DNA of 30,148 nucleotides. Source: Dehalococcoidales bacterium (GTDB taxonomy: Bacteria; Chloroflexota; Dehalococcoidia; Dehalococcoidales; UBA5760). The notes beneath the pieces were generated by a model, which searched no databases, was not told where the DNA came from, and saw nothing but the letters and a program-made list of their open reading frames with translations. The translations under genes and the position numbers were made by a program. The DNA lies in contig JAQUOC010000004.1 in the NCBI GenBank assembly GCA_028717305.1, positions 1 to 30,148 of the forward strand, written 5' to 3'. Below are positions 6,957-16,460 of this stretch, one piece after another. Position 1 is the first letter of the stretch; each line of letters begins with the position of its first letter.

Positions 6957-9152
6957 TTGATAAACGGACAAATTTTTCAATGTGAAGTAGCGGGGAGAAC
7001 GCTTAGTATCGAGACCGGGAAGCTGGCCAGGCAGGCCGATGGTGCCATTACCGTCCGCTATGGGGACACCGTGGCGCTGGTCACTATCTGCATCAGCGAT
7101 GAGCCTCGAGAAGGGACGGACTTTCTCCCGCTGACCGTAGATTACGAAGAAAGACTATATGCCGCCGGTAAGATTCCGGGCGGCTTCATCAGGAGGGAGG
7201 GGCGCCCCAGTCAGGAGGCGATACTGGCCTGTCGGCTTGCTGACCGCCCGCTACGTCCGCTCCTGCCCAAGGACTGGCGGCGTGACATTCAGATAATCGT
7301 CACCGTACTTTCCGCCGACCAGGAAAACGACCCCGATATACTGGCGGTCATCGGTGGCTCGGCAGTACTGTCAATGTCCGAGGTGCCATTTGCTGGTCCG
7401 GTTAGTGCTGTAAACGTGGGATATATCGATAATGAGATGGTGCTAAACCCGACCCTGACCCAGCTTGATGACAGCCGGCTTGATCTTGTGGTCGCCAGCA
7501 CCCGGGAATCAGTGGTTATGGTAGAGGCAGGTGCCAGCGAGGTCCCGGAAGATATTATTCTTCAGGCTATTGAATTCGGCCACCAGGCTAACCAGCCGAT
7601 AATCGAGCTCCAGGAGCAGTTCAGGCAGGCCTGTGGCAAGCCAAAGCTGGAGATTCCTGTTGTTCCGGCGGCCCGGGAACTGGAGTCGGCGCTATCGGAG
7701 TCTTTCGGCGATAGTCTGGGCCGGGCCTTAACTGAGCCGGACAAGGTTAAGCGTAACCAGATGCTTGATGAGATGAAGAAGGGCAGTATCGAACTTCTGG
7801 CGGAATCGTTTCCGGAAGAGGACATCGGCCCTGTCTTTGAAGCAAAGCTCAAGTCTGAAATCAGGGCTAACATTCTCAATAAAGGACAGCGCATCAGCGG
7901 CCGTAGTCTGAACGAGGTGCGCCCCCTGAGCTGTGAACTGGGTATCCTGCCTCGCACCCACGGCTCGGCTTTATTCACCCGGGGCCAGACGCAGGTGCTG
8001 ACCATCACTACTCTGGGTTCTACCAGACAGGAGCAGCGGATTGACGGGCTCGGTATCGAGGAGACGAAACGCTTTATGCACCACTATAACTTCACCCCCT
8101 TCTCCGTTGGGGAAGTCAAGCGTTTGAGTTCGCCCGGACGGCGTGAGATTGGACACGGTGCTCTGGCAGAAAGGGCCCTTTTACCGATACTTCCCGATAG
8201 CGAAGACTTCCCCTATACCATTCGTCTGGTATCGGAGGTCTTGAGCTCTAACGGCAGCACTTCTATGGCCAGCGTTTGCGCTTCAAGCCTGTCCCTGATG
8301 GATGCCGGCATACCGATAAAGAGGGCGGTAGCCGGGATAGCCATGGGCGTGGTTACCGATGGTAAGGGCAATCATGCCATTTTAACCGATATCGAAGGAA
8401 TAGAAGATGCCTGCGGCGATATGGACTTCAAGGTTGCCGGTACCGTCGAAGGGGTAACTGCTCTCCAACTTGATATTAAGGTGAAGGGCATCAGCACGGA
8501 AATTCTTAACGAGGCGCTGAATCAGGCCCGCGAGGCCCGCCTCTTTGTCCTGGGTGTTATGCAGCAGACTATCAGCACCAGCAGGTCCGAGGTCAGCCCT
8601 TACGCACCCAGAATCTACAAAATGAAGGTCGATACGGAAAAGATTGGTACCGTCATCGGACCCAAGGGCAAGACGATCAGAGCCATTACTGATGAGACCA
8701 AGGTGACCATTGACATTGAGGACGATGGTACCGTACTTATCGGCTCATCGGATAAGGAAGCGGCCCAGAAGGCTATCGAGATGATCGAGAATTTGACTAA
8801 GGAAGTCGAGGTTGGTGCCATCTATACCGGCAAGGTGATGCGCCTGATGAACTTCGGCGCTTTCGTCGAGGTCCTCCCCGGTAAAGAGGGACTGGTCCAC
8901 ATCAGCGAACTGGCCGATTACCGGGTGGCTAATGTTGAGGATGTGGTCAAGGTGGGTGATGAGATTACGGTTAAGGTGACCGAGATCGACCGTATGGGTA
9001 GAATCAATCTGTCGCGTCGGGCGGTATTTGAGGACTCACCACGGGAATCAGGAGGAGCCAGATCTGCGGAAAGGCCACCCAGAAAGCAGTTTGCGGCTCA
9101 CCGGGACAGGCCCGGCGGGCCTGCCAGGCATGCTCCTGACCGAAGGGGCTAG
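6957..9152 (+). CDS. pnp: Polyribonucleotide nucleotidyltransferase (PNPase)
   Basis: A 731-residue 3'-5' phosphorolytic exoribonuclease. It shows the first RNase PH domain (about 1-210, with FIRREGRPS and RPLRPL), an all-helical linker, the second RNase PH domain (about 310-540) with the catalytic-region phrase GDMDFKVAGT, a KH domain with GPKG (about residue 563) and an S1 domain (about 620-690, GKVMRLMNFGAFVEV). The last 40 residues are a basic, arginine/proline/glycine-rich tail, likely disordered. Translation starts at TTG 6957 with AGAGGA 7 bp upstream. It lies between rpsO and dapB; the dapB ATG is 2 bp after its stop, so the lysine genes appear co-transcribed with it. Confidence 0.97.
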   Translation: MINGQIFQCEVAGRTLSIETGKLARQADGAITVRYGDTVALVTICISDEPREGTDFLPLTVDYEERLYAAGKIPGGFIRREGRPSQEAILACRLADRPLRPLLPKDWRRDIQIIVTVLSADQENDPDILAVIGGSAVLSMSEVPFAGPVSAVNVGYIDNEMVLNPTLTQLDDSRLDLVVASTRESVVMVEAGASEVPEDIILQAIEFGHQANQPIIELQEQFRQACGKPKLEIPVVPAARELESALSESFGDSLGRALTEPDKVKRNQMLDEMKKGSIELLAESFPEEDIGPVFEAKLKSEIRANILNKGQRISGRSLNEVRPLSCELGILPRTHGSALFTRGQTQVLTITTLGSTRQEQRIDGLGIEETKRFMHHYNFTPFSVGEVKRLSSPGRREIGHGALAERALLPILPDSEDFPYTIRLVSEVLSSNGSTSMASVCASSLSLMDAGIPIKRAVAGIAMGVVTDGKGNHAILTDIEGIEDACGDMDFKVAGTVEGVTALQLDIKVKGISTEILNEALNQAREARLFVLGVMQQTISTSRSEVSPYAPRIYKMKVDTEKIGTVIGPKGKTIRAITDETKVTIDIEDDGTVLIGSSDKEAAQKAIEMIENLTKEVEVGAIYTGKVMRLMNFGAFVEVLPGKEGLVHISELADYRVANVEDVVKVGDEITVKVTEIDRMGRINLSRRAVFEDSPRESGGARSAERPPRKQFAAHRDRPGGPARHAPDRRG

Positions 9153-9154
9153 TT

Positions 9155-9958
9155 ATGGAACCGGTCAGAGTAGTTGTCCATGGTGCTCTGGGTAAGATGG
9201 GACGAGAAGTAATCAGTGCCGTCTGCCGTGAGGAAGGGATGCAGGTTGTCGGCGCTGTGGAACTGCAGGCTCAGGGAGATAGCCTGCCCTTGCCTGACGG
9301 AGGTGGTAATGTTCCACTTTCCTCTGACCTTGAGCATATCATTACCAGTTGTAAGCCTGACGTTCTGGTAGATTTTACAGTCGCTCAAGCCACTATGCCG
9401 GCGGTGCGTATCGCTGCTGCCAAAGGTGTCAATCTGATAATAGGGACTACAGGCCTGACCGAGGCTGAGGTTAATGAGATTGATCGGCTGTCACAGGCCA
9501 ATGGGGTGGGGGCGGTGGTAGCGCCTAACTTTGCCCTGGGAGCGGTACTGATGATGCACCTGGCCAGGATAGCCGCCAGGTATTTAGACTATGCCGAGAT
9601 TGTCGAACTGCATCATCACCTGAAGGTTGATGCACCTTCGGGAACTGCCCTGTCGACTGCCCGGGCGATGGCAGCGGCCAAGGGTAAACCTTTTCTCTCT
9701 GCGGGGCAGAAGCGGGCTTACGCCAGCCGTGGGGAGCAGGTGGATGGCATTGCTATTCACAGCGTGCGGCTGCCCGGACTGCTGGCCCACCAGGAAGTCA
9801 TCCTGGGCGGACCGGGGCAGACATTAAGCATACGGCATGATACAATCAGTAGAGAGTGTTTTATGCCCGGTGTCATACTGGCTGTGAAGAAGGTGGTCGG
9901 ACACAAAGGGTTGATCTACGGACTAGATAAATTACTTGGCCTGGAGGATAAGGCTTGA
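9155..9958 (+). CDS. dapB: 4-hydroxy-tetrahydrodipicolinate reductase
   Basis: A 267-residue NAD(P)H-dependent reductase of the diaminopimelate/lysine pathway. The Rossmann motif VHGALGKMG (8-16) and the active-site signature ELHHHLKVDAPSGTA (151-165) are intact. Length is standard. The ATG is 2 bp downstream of the pnp stop with no strong separate ribosome site, suggesting coupled translation. The end overlaps the asd start by four bases (TTGA). Confidence 0.96.
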   Translation: MEPVRVVVHGALGKMGREVISAVCREEGMQVVGAVELQAQGDSLPLPDGGGNVPLSSDLEHIITSCKPDVLVDFTVAQATMPAVRIAAAKGVNLIIGTTGLTEAEVNEIDRLSQANGVGAVVAPNFALGAVLMMHLARIAARYLDYAEIVELHHHLKVDAPSGTALSTARAMAAAKGKPFLSAGQKRAYASRGEQVDGIAIHSVRLPGLLAHQEVILGGPGQTLSIRHDTISRECFMPGVILAVKKVVGHKGLIYGLDKLLGLEDKA

Positions 9959-10992
9959 AGAAAAAATACAAGGTAGCTATTGTTGGCGCAACCGGATTGG
10001 TCGGGCAGGAATTCATTAAGGTCCTTGAGCAGCGTGATTTCCCGGTAGCCTCGATGGCGCTTTTTGCTTCCGACCGCTCCGCAGGTAAGAAATTATACTT
10101 TGCCGGTAAGGAAATCGAGGTTCAGGAGACTGCTGCCGAGTCCTTCCAGGGAATAGATATCGCTCTATTTTCTGCCGGTGCTGAAATCAGCCGCTACTTC
10201 TCACCGATAGCGGCCAAATCAGGGGCGGTAGTTATCGATAATAGCGCTGCTTTTAGAATGGTGCCGACGGTTCCTCTGGTGATACCGGAGGTGAATCCCG
10301 AGGATATCAAGCTGCATAACGGGATTATCGCTAACCCCAACTGCTCCACCATTCAGATGGTAGTCGCCCTGTACCCATTACACAAGGTTAATCCTATCAA
10401 GCGAATTATCGTCGATACCTACCAGTCGGTCTCGGGTACCGGTTCCGCTGCCATAGAAGAGCTGACAGTACAGGTCAAGCAGGTCTTGAACGGGCAGAGT
10501 GTTATTCCCCATGTCTACCCGCATCAGATAGCCTTCAATGTCCTGCCTGAGATAGATGTTTTTCTGGATAACGGCTATACCAAAGAAGAGTGGAAGATGG
10601 TGGAAGAGACAAGGAAGATAATGCATGCTGATGATATAGCTGTGTCGGCTACCTGTGTGCGGGTCCCGGTATTTACCGGTCATAGCGAGGCAGTCTGTGT
10701 GGAGTTTTCTCACCTGATGCTCCCTGATGATGCCGAGCGGATTCTTGCCCAGGCCCCGGGAGTTAAGGTGCTGGACGATCCTTCCATCAGCCTTTATCCT
10801 CAATCCTGGCCGTCCGCTGGTACCGATGAGGTATTTGTCGGGCGTATCCGCCGGGATGCATCTCACCCTAACGGTCTGGTTATGTGGGTTGTTGCCGATA
10901 ATCTGCGTAAGGGAGCAGCCTTAAATGCCGTTCAGATTGCTGAGGAAATGGTCCAGAGAGAATGGCTGAGTCCGACGGAGAGTAGGAAATGA
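9955..10992 (+). CDS. asd: Aspartate-semialdehyde dehydrogenase
   Basis: A 345-residue enzyme converting aspartyl-4-phosphate to aspartate semialdehyde with NADPH. It has the nucleotide-binding GATGLVGQE (11-19), the catalytic cysteine in NPNCSTIQ (Cys130), and the substrate region RVPVFTGHSEAV. The start is a TTG overlapping the dapB stop, with GGAGGAT about 8 bp upstream inside dapB. It supplies the substrate of the next gene, dapA. Aspartokinase is not in the window. Confidence 0.96.
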   Translation: MKKKYKVAIVGATGLVGQEFIKVLEQRDFPVASMALFASDRSAGKKLYFAGKEIEVQETAAESFQGIDIALFSAGAEISRYFSPIAAKSGAVVIDNSAAFRMVPTVPLVIPEVNPEDIKLHNGIIANPNCSTIQMVVALYPLHKVNPIKRIIVDTYQSVSGTGSAAIEELTVQVKQVLNGQSVIPHVYPHQIAFNVLPEIDVFLDNGYTKEEWKMVEETRKIMHADDIAVSATCVRVPVFTGHSEAVCVEFSHLMLPDDAERILAQAPGVKVLDDPSISLYPQSWPSAGTDEVFVGRIRRDASHPNGLVMWVVADNLRKGAALNAVQIAEEMVQREWLSPTESRK

Positions 10993-11882
10993 GAAAACTA
11001 GGCAGGTTGCTGACGGCAATGGTAACCCCCTTTAATCAGAAAGGGGAGGTTGACTATCAGCAGGCAAAGAGGCTGGCACTGGCTCTACTTGACTCGGGAA
11101 GCGAAGGCCTGGTGGTGGTGGGCACGACTGGAGAGTCACCTACCCTTGTCAGGGATGAAGAAATACGCATTTTTACCGAGATAAAGGAGGCTGTGGGCGA
11201 GCGCGGGTCGGTCGTAGCTGGGACGGGGAGTAACAGCACTGCGGAAGCCGTGGAGGCGACCAAAGCGGCTGAGCGCATCGGAGTTGATGCCTGTCTCCTG
11301 GTGGTCCCCTATTATAATAAACCTACCCAGGAGGGTCTCTACCAGCACTTCAGGACGATTGCCGAGAGTACCAGTCTACCCTGTATCCTGTATAATGTGC
11401 CGTCACGTACCGTGGTCAATCTTTCTGCCGATACCGTCATCCGGTTGAGCCGCATCGATAACATTATCGGCTTGAAAGAGGCCAGCGGCAACCTGGAACA
11501 GGTGGCACGGGTTATCGACGGTGCACGGGATGGTTTCCTGGTCTGGAGCGGCAACGATAGCGATACACTACCCATACTGGCCCTGGGTGGCTATGGCATT
11601 ATCAGCGTTGCCTCACACCTGGTGGGCAACCAGATTAAGAAAATGGTTGACAGCTTTATTGCTGGTGATACCGTCGTTGCGGCTGACATCCACCGCCATC
11701 TGCTGCCCCTGGTTAACGCCCTCTTTATTGTCGCCAACCCTATCCCGACCAAGTATGCCCTCAACCATATTGGTTTCCAGGTCGGTAATCCCCGGTTGCC
11801 CCTTACTGCACCTGATGAAAAGACGGCCGCCGTTATCAGGGATACTCTGAAAAACTACCACATCGACCTGCCGGTAAGCTAG
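10989..11882 (+). CDS. dapA: 4-hydroxy-tetrahydrodipicolinate synthase
   Basis: A 297-residue TIM-barrel class I aldolase condensing aspartate semialdehyde with pyruvate. The Schiff-base lysine is Lys163 in GLKEASGN, the pyruvate-binding GTTGES lies at 45-50, and the catalytic tyrosine at Tyr135 (LYNVPSRT). Length is normal. The ATG overlaps the asd stop as ATGA with a GGAAA-type site upstream, so dapB, asd and dapA are translationally linked. Downstream, 84 bp separate it from the convergent purA gene; no T-tailed terminator was seen there, only a weak inverted repeat at 11905-11928. Confidence 0.96.
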   Translation: MRKLGRLLTAMVTPFNQKGEVDYQQAKRLALALLDSGSEGLVVVGTTGESPTLVRDEEIRIFTEIKEAVGERGSVVAGTGSNSTAEAVEATKAAERIGVDACLLVVPYYNKPTQEGLYQHFRTIAESTSLPCILYNVPSRTVVNLSADTVIRLSRIDNIIGLKEASGNLEQVARVIDGARDGFLVWSGNDSDTLPILALGGYGIISVASHLVGNQIKKMVDSFIAGDTVVAADIHRHLLPLVNALFIVANPIPTKYALNHIGFQVGNPRLPLTAPDEKTAAVIRDTLKNYHIDLPVS

Positions 11883-11966
11883 TGCCCCCAGGTAAGATGC
11901 GTCCTGCCTGATTCATCGGGCCCAGGCACAGGTAATCCAGAAAGTGATCCGGCTTTTGCCTTTCCC

Positions 11967-13253
11967 CTAGAATGACAGTGGTATTTTGTGAATGGTCTGC
12001 TCTCGTTCGGCACCTACCGAGATAATATTGGCCGGGCAGGCAGCAAGCTCTTCCAGCCTGGCGACATATTGTCTGGCTTCGTCGGGTAGTTGTTCATAGT
12101 CCCGGATGTGGCTGGTAGGAGACTGCCAGCCGGGCAACTCCTCGTAGACGGGTTGACACTTGCTCAGAGCAGCTATGCTGGCCGGGAAGTAATTGATTAT
12201 CTCTCCATCCAGTCTATATCCGGTACATATCTTCAATCGGGGCAGGGTATCGAGAACATCGAGGCGGGTAATGGCCATACCGGTCAAGCTGTTAACCTGC
12301 GCGCTAAAACGGGTCGCTACGGCGTCGAACCAGCCGCAACGGCGCGCCCTGCCGGTAGTCGTACCGTATTCATGGGCCAGTTCCCGAATAGCATCTCCGG
12401 TCTCATCCGTTAGCTCGGTTGGCATGGGGCCACTGCCTACCCTGGTGCAATAAGCCTTCACTACTCCCAGTATGCTTTTAATCTGCTTTGGTCCGATACC
12501 GCTGCCCAGACAACTACCGCCGGCCAGGGGTGAGGATGAGGTGGTGTAGGGGTATGTGCCGAAGTCGGGATCAAGCAGTGCTCCCTGGGCTCCCTCCAGC
12601 ATAATCGGCTCGTTTCCATCCAGTGCTTCCGAAAGCATTACTACTGTCTCCCGGATGCGAGGGGCCAGTAGTTCTCCATACCGGCAGTAGCGGCCGTAGA
12701 TTTCATCCACTGACAGGGGTTCGACCCCGTAGACCCGGGTCAGAATAGCATTCTTGCTCTCCAGAATGAAGCGCAGGCGCTCCAGCAGTGCTTCTTTCTC
12801 CAGAAGGTCACCGACCCTGATCCCCAGCCTGGCCGTCTTGTCAGCAAAGGCGGGCCCGATGCCCTTGCGCGTTGTCCCGATGGCATTGCCTCCCCTTGAT
12901 TCCTCTTCCAGACCATCAAGCAGAGTGTGGTAGGGCATAATCAGGTGAGCCCGGTCGCTGATAAATAGCCTACCGGTGTCAACACCCCGTTGCTCAAGCT
13001 GGCTAATCTCACCAATGAGTACCTCCGGGTTAATTACTACCCCGTTGCCGACGATGCAGGTAACCCCGGGATAGAAAATACCGGACGGGATAATATGCAA
13101 CCCGAATTCACCGTATTGGTTGATTACCGTATGCCCGGCATTATCACCACCGGAAAAACGTACCACTACTCTTGCTTTTTCAGCCAAAAGGTCGACTATC
13201 TTACCCTTTCCTTCGTCTCCCCATTGCGCTCCGATAACAGCAATAACCGACAT
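11967..13253 (-). CDS. purA: Adenylosuccinate synthetase
   Basis: A 428-residue GTP-dependent ligase making adenylosuccinate from IMP and aspartate in AMP synthesis. The N terminus MSVIAVIGAQWGDEGKGK carries the P-loop and the catalytic Asp/His region (GDNAGHT); the IMP-binding KGIGPA and the GTP-base motif near the C terminus are recognisable. The start at 13253 has AAAGGGG 5 bp upstream; a longer reading from 13268 would add five residues that do not fit. It follows pgsA by 95 bp on the minus strand and may be the end of the long block or have its own promoter, which I could not identify. Confidence 0.96.
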   Translation of the reverse strand: MSVIAVIGAQWGDEGKGKIVDLLAEKARVVVRFSGGDNAGHTVINQYGEFGLHIIPSGIFYPGVTCIVGNGVVINPEVLIGEISQLEQRGVDTGRLFISDRAHLIMPYHTLLDGLEEESRGGNAIGTTRKGIGPAFADKTARLGIRVGDLLEKEALLERLRFILESKNAILTRVYGVEPLSVDEIYGRYCRYGELLAPRIRETVVMLSEALDGNEPIMLEGAQGALLDPDFGTYPYTTSSSPLAGGSCLGSGIGPKQIKSILGVVKAYCTRVGSGPMPTELTDETGDAIRELAHEYGTTTGRARRCGWFDAVATRFSAQVNSLTGMAITRLDVLDTLPRLKICTGYRLDGEIINYFPASIAALSKCQPVYEELPGWQSPTSHIRDYEQLPDEARQYVARLEELAACPANIISVGAEREQTIHKIPLSF

Positions 13254-13348
13254 TGTATCCCCTTTCAAGTTTAATCAGAGTATCGTAGTTGTTTTAGCCA
13301 GAACAGGTAGCAGAATCGCTAAAGGCGACTAAACTGCGGCGGTTATTC

Positions 13349-13966
13349 TCACCTTCCCCCACACTGATTTCCGGTCTGCTTGAGTAAATAGACCAGCCTC
13401 TGCCCGGCGGTCACAAAACTTAAGGTAGCTATGACAGCCAGGGCGATGATCAGGGCGTTATTGTTAAGAGGGCTTGCCAGCAGACCTACCGCCAGCACAA
13501 TTACCCGCTCCGGTCTGGTGAACAAACCAATTTTACACTCTATTCCTATTGCTTCCGCCTTCGCCCTGATGTAGCTTGTCAGCGGCGAGCCGATTAGAGC
13601 AAGGCAAACAAACAGAATCCCCAGTGCGGGCCGGCTGTCCGGGAGGAGGTAGAATATCAGGACGCCCAGCAGCAGTACTGCCTCAGATACGCGGTCCAGG
13701 GTGGAGTCAAGGACGGCACCGGATGATGTAACCCTGTTCGTACGACGCGCCAGCGACCCATCCAGCATGTCGAAGAAGCCGGCAGCAATCACTACGAAGC
13801 CGGCAATAAAGAGGTGCCCGGTAGCGATGAGGACGGCGGCACCAACGGCTATTGAGAAGCCTAACCAGCTTAAGTTATTGGGGGTGATACCTGTTCTCAT
13901 CAGGATTTGCACTGCCGGTTCAGTAAGGCGATAGGCGGATCTACGAACTCCGGTTATTTTTTCCAT
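13349..13966 (-). CDS. pgsA: CDP-alcohol phosphatidyltransferase, phosphatidylinositol-phosphate-synthase-like
   Basis: A 205-residue membrane enzyme with about six hydrophobic helices and the family signature DMLDGSLAR ... GAVLDSTLD, giving the four metal-binding aspartates (about Asp66, 69, 87, 91). Beyond the signature, YIRAKAEAIG and the RPERVIVL segment closely resemble mycobacterial PgsA1, which joins CDP-diacylglycerol to inositol phosphate. With a PimA-like glycosyltransferase overlapping upstream and inositol-phosphate synthase next in line, phosphatidylinositol-phosphate synthase is the best reading, ahead of phosphatidylglycerol-phosphate synthase. The ATG at 13966 is chosen; a TTG at 13987 in the same frame is possible. 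Either way the gene overlaps the glycosyltransferase end, indicating coupling. Confidence 0.85.
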   Translation of the reverse strand: MEKITGVRRSAYRLTEPAVQILMRTGITPNNLSWLGFSIAVGAAVLIATGHLFIAGFVVIAAGFFDMLDGSLARRTNRVTSSGAVLDSTLDRVSEAVLLLGVLIFYLLPDSRPALGILFVCLALIGSPLTSYIRAKAEAIGIECKIGLFTRPERVIVLAVGLLASPLNNNALIIALAVIATLSFVTAGQRLVYLLKQTGNQCGGR

Positions 13967-15164
13967 TCCGTCTTCTTTCCGCAACAAGGCTGCTCATTTT
14001 TTCCAGGATGATCCTCCTTAGTGAGAAGGTCTCTCTATAGTCCGGCTTGTTTTTCAGCACTTCGACATAGAAGTCCAGAACCTTACGAGCAATCTTCTTC
14101 CAGTCATACTCCGCCGCTTTGCGTATCCCATTAGCCCCCATCCGGCGTCTTAATGGCTCGTCGTTAAGCAGAGAGATTAGGGCCTGGGCCAGTTTTTCAT
14201 CATCTTTGGGCGGTACCAGTATTCCCTCGACACCATCGGCCAGTATGCTGGCATAGCCGGCTATGTTCGAGGCGACGACCGGTTTACCCACCGCCATTGC
14301 CTCAAGCAGAACGATGCCGAAGCTCTCATAGCCGGTTGCCGGCGCACAGAAGATGTCGGCCGTCTTATAGTACCTGGGTAGCTCACCATAGCTGGTGAAA
14401 CCGACAAAAACGACATCCTTCAGATTGTTTTTCTTGACCAGTCTATTATACTTGCCGCGCAGACTGGTCCCGGGGCCTACTATAATCAGCCTTGAGTCGG
14501 GTATCTCCTGTTTCACCCGCCGGTAGGCCTTGAGCAGGTGGTCGGCTCCCTTTCGCTTCTCGAGACGACCGACAAAGAGAATATTCAGCTTTCCGTCACA
14601 GAACTTGTCGATTGGTAATACATCAGGGTGAAAATGCTCTGTATCGACGCCGTTAGGAATAATATTGTACTCTTCCGGGAAGTGTCTATTGACGAATTCA
14701 GCCGCCGGCTTGGATACGGCGATTCTACCATCCAGTCTGCTAAACCACCTCTTGAAAAACAGGTTGCCGAAGGGCTTGGCAGCATAATACCCCTTACCAT
14801 CGAAGGCGTGAAAGGTGCCTACATTGGCGGTACAGGACATACGGAGTACGGTGGTGCACATCATGGGCATCAACGGTTCATGGAGGTGGATAATGTCGAA
14901 TTGCTCCTTGTTGAGTATGTCGGTTACCCTCGTCGACAGCATCGGCGATATGGCAATACGGGCAATAGACCCACTGGCGGGTATAGAGCGGGGCTTGCCG
15001 ATAGGAATAAAACGGTCGCCGAGGTTGGTGACGGACTGAGAAGCCGGAGCAATATACCTTACTTCATGTCCCATCTCGGTAAGGTAGTGACCCAGCGAGC
15101 AGATATGATTAACCACACCACCCGGGTGAGAGAAATCATATGGCGAGACTAACGCTATCTTCAT
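13941..15164 (-). CDS. GT4 glycosyltransferase, PimA-like
   Basis: A 407-residue GT-B fold glycosyltransferase. The acceptor-side loop HPGGVVNHI (13-21), the hinge region IPNGVD (169-174), GRLEKRKG (199-206) and the donor-binding ESFGIVLLEAM with the E-x7-E pair (Glu280/Glu288) are all present. The pattern is that of phosphatidylinositol alpha-mannosyltransferase PimA (GDP-mannose donor). The genes on either side make inositol phosphate and the inositol lipid, which supports this substrate, but the sugar and acceptor are inferred. A short basic C-terminal tail could help membrane association. The GAGGAGGGG ribosome site is about 13 bp from the ATG, longer than ideal. Confidence 0.82.
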   Translation of the reverse strand: MKIALVSPYDFSHPGGVVNHICSLGHYLTEMGHEVRYIAPASQSVTNLGDRFIPIGKPRSIPASGSIARIAISPMLSTRVTDILNKEQFDIIHLHEPLMPMMCTTVLRMSCTANVGTFHAFDGKGYYAAKPFGNLFFKRWFSRLDGRIAVSKPAAEFVNRHFPEEYNIIPNGVDTEHFHPDVLPIDKFCDGKLNILFVGRLEKRKGADHLLKAYRRVKQEIPDSRLIIVGPGTSLRGKYNRLVKKNNLKDVVFVGFTSYGELPRYYKTADIFCAPATGYESFGIVLLEAMAVGKPVVASNIAGYASILADGVEGILVPPKDDEKLAQALISLLNDEPLRRRMGANGIRKAAEYDWKKIARKVLDFYVEVLKNKPDYRETFSLRRIILEKMSSLVAERRRNGKNNRSS

Positions 15165-15202
15165 TTATGATTGGGCAACCCCTCCTCACCTTGCTCTGAT
15201 TG

Positions 15203-16306
15203 TCACTGAGAAGAACTTTTCTTCTGCCCGGCCTGCTGGCAATTGGCAATATACTCTTCCACCATCTGGCGGGCTTCATCATCGCTGTATTGAACGGGCG
15301 GTGACTTCATGAAGTAGGCGGAAGGAGATGTCAGCGACCCCTTCAATCCGCAATCTAGGGCAAGCTTGCAGCATCTTATGGCGTCAATAACTACTCCTGC
15401 TGAATTAGGGCTATCCCATACCTCCAGTTTTAGCTCCAGATTTAAGGGGACGTCACCGAAGGTCTGTCCCTCCATTCTGATGTGGCAAAACTTGCGGTCG
15501 GTAAGCCAGGGAACATAATCACTGGGGCCGACGTGAATATCGTTAGGATCAAGCTTATAGTCTAGCTGGGAGGTAACCGCATTGGTTTTCGATATTTTCT
15601 TAGACTCGAGGCGTTCTCGTTCCAACATGTTGAGGAAGTCGGTATTGCCGCCGAAATTCAACTGATATGTCCGCTGCAGCTTGACGCCACGGTCCATGAA
15701 AAGACGGGTGAGAACACGGTGGACAATCGTCGCTCCGACCTGAGATTTTATATCATCTCCGATCACCGGGAGGCCCTTCTCCTCAAAACGTTTCTGCCAG
15801 TATTTCTCACGGGCGATAAAGACCGGAATACAATTGATTAAGCCGCAGCCTGCCGACAGTACCTGCTCGACGTACCATTTGGTTGCTTCCTCACTGCCGA
15901 CGGGTAGATAGTTGAGTACCACATGGGTCTTCGTTTCTTTGAGGATCCCGATAATATCAGCGGTAGGGCCGGGTGCCTTTTCTATTATTTCAGAAAGATA
16001 CTTACCCAGACCGTCATGGGTCATACCCCTGCTTACCTTAACTCCTGTCGCAGGCACATCAGTAAACTTGAAGGTATTGTTCGGTGGAGCGAAGATTGCT
16101 TCTGCCAGATCCTTACCGACCTTTAGCTTATTGATATCGAAGGCAGCGACAAAGTTTATGTCACTTATCCGGTATCCACCCAGATTAACATGCATCAGCC
16201 CCGGCACAAATTCGTTTTCTTTCGCTTTCTTGTAATAATGGACACCCTGCACCAGGGATGAGGCACAATTACCCACCCCTATTATCGCTACGTTTATGTT
16301 CCCCAC
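15203..16306 (-). CDS. ino1: Myo-inositol-1-phosphate synthase
   Basis: A 367-residue enzyme of the compact actinobacterial/archaeal type that converts glucose 6-phosphate to 1L-myo-inositol 1-phosphate using bound NAD. It shows the N-terminal Rossmann motif IIGVGNCASSL, the LNYLPVGSEEATKWY region and the conserved GDDIKSQVGAT. The start is a GTG at 16306 with GGAGAGGGG upstream, which gives the family N terminus. It is 38 bp before the glycosyltransferase and supplies the inositol head group for the pgsA product. The 154-bp gap upstream could hold a separate promoter, but no clear one was seen. Confidence 0.95.
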   Translation of the reverse strand: MGNINVAIIGVGNCASSLVQGVHYYKKAKENEFVPGLMHVNLGGYRISDINFVAAFDINKLKVGKDLAEAIFAPPNNTFKFTDVPATGVKVSRGMTHDGLGKYLSEIIEKAPGPTADIIGILKETKTHVVLNYLPVGSEEATKWYVEQVLSAGCGLINCIPVFIAREKYWQKRFEEKGLPVIGDDIKSQVGATIVHRVLTRLFMDRGVKLQRTYQLNFGGNTDFLNMLERERLESKKISKTNAVTSQLDYKLDPNDIHVGPSDYVPWLTDRKFCHIRMEGQTFGDVPLNLELKLEVWDSPNSAGVVIDAIRCCKLALDCGLKGSLTSPSAYFMKSPPVQYSDDEARQMVEEYIANCQQAGQKKSSSQ

Positions 16307-16460
16307 GGTTTAACCCCTCTCCTTTCTTTCTTACCATAATTAGGTCTCTTTAACGCCTGAAATAAGACAAGAGAATATGTCCGGTTTGGCGACGCGGTCA
16401 TACCATCTTGCCGCCTGTTGTATCTCTAATGTCCACTGCCGTTACAGATTGAGTTACGGC

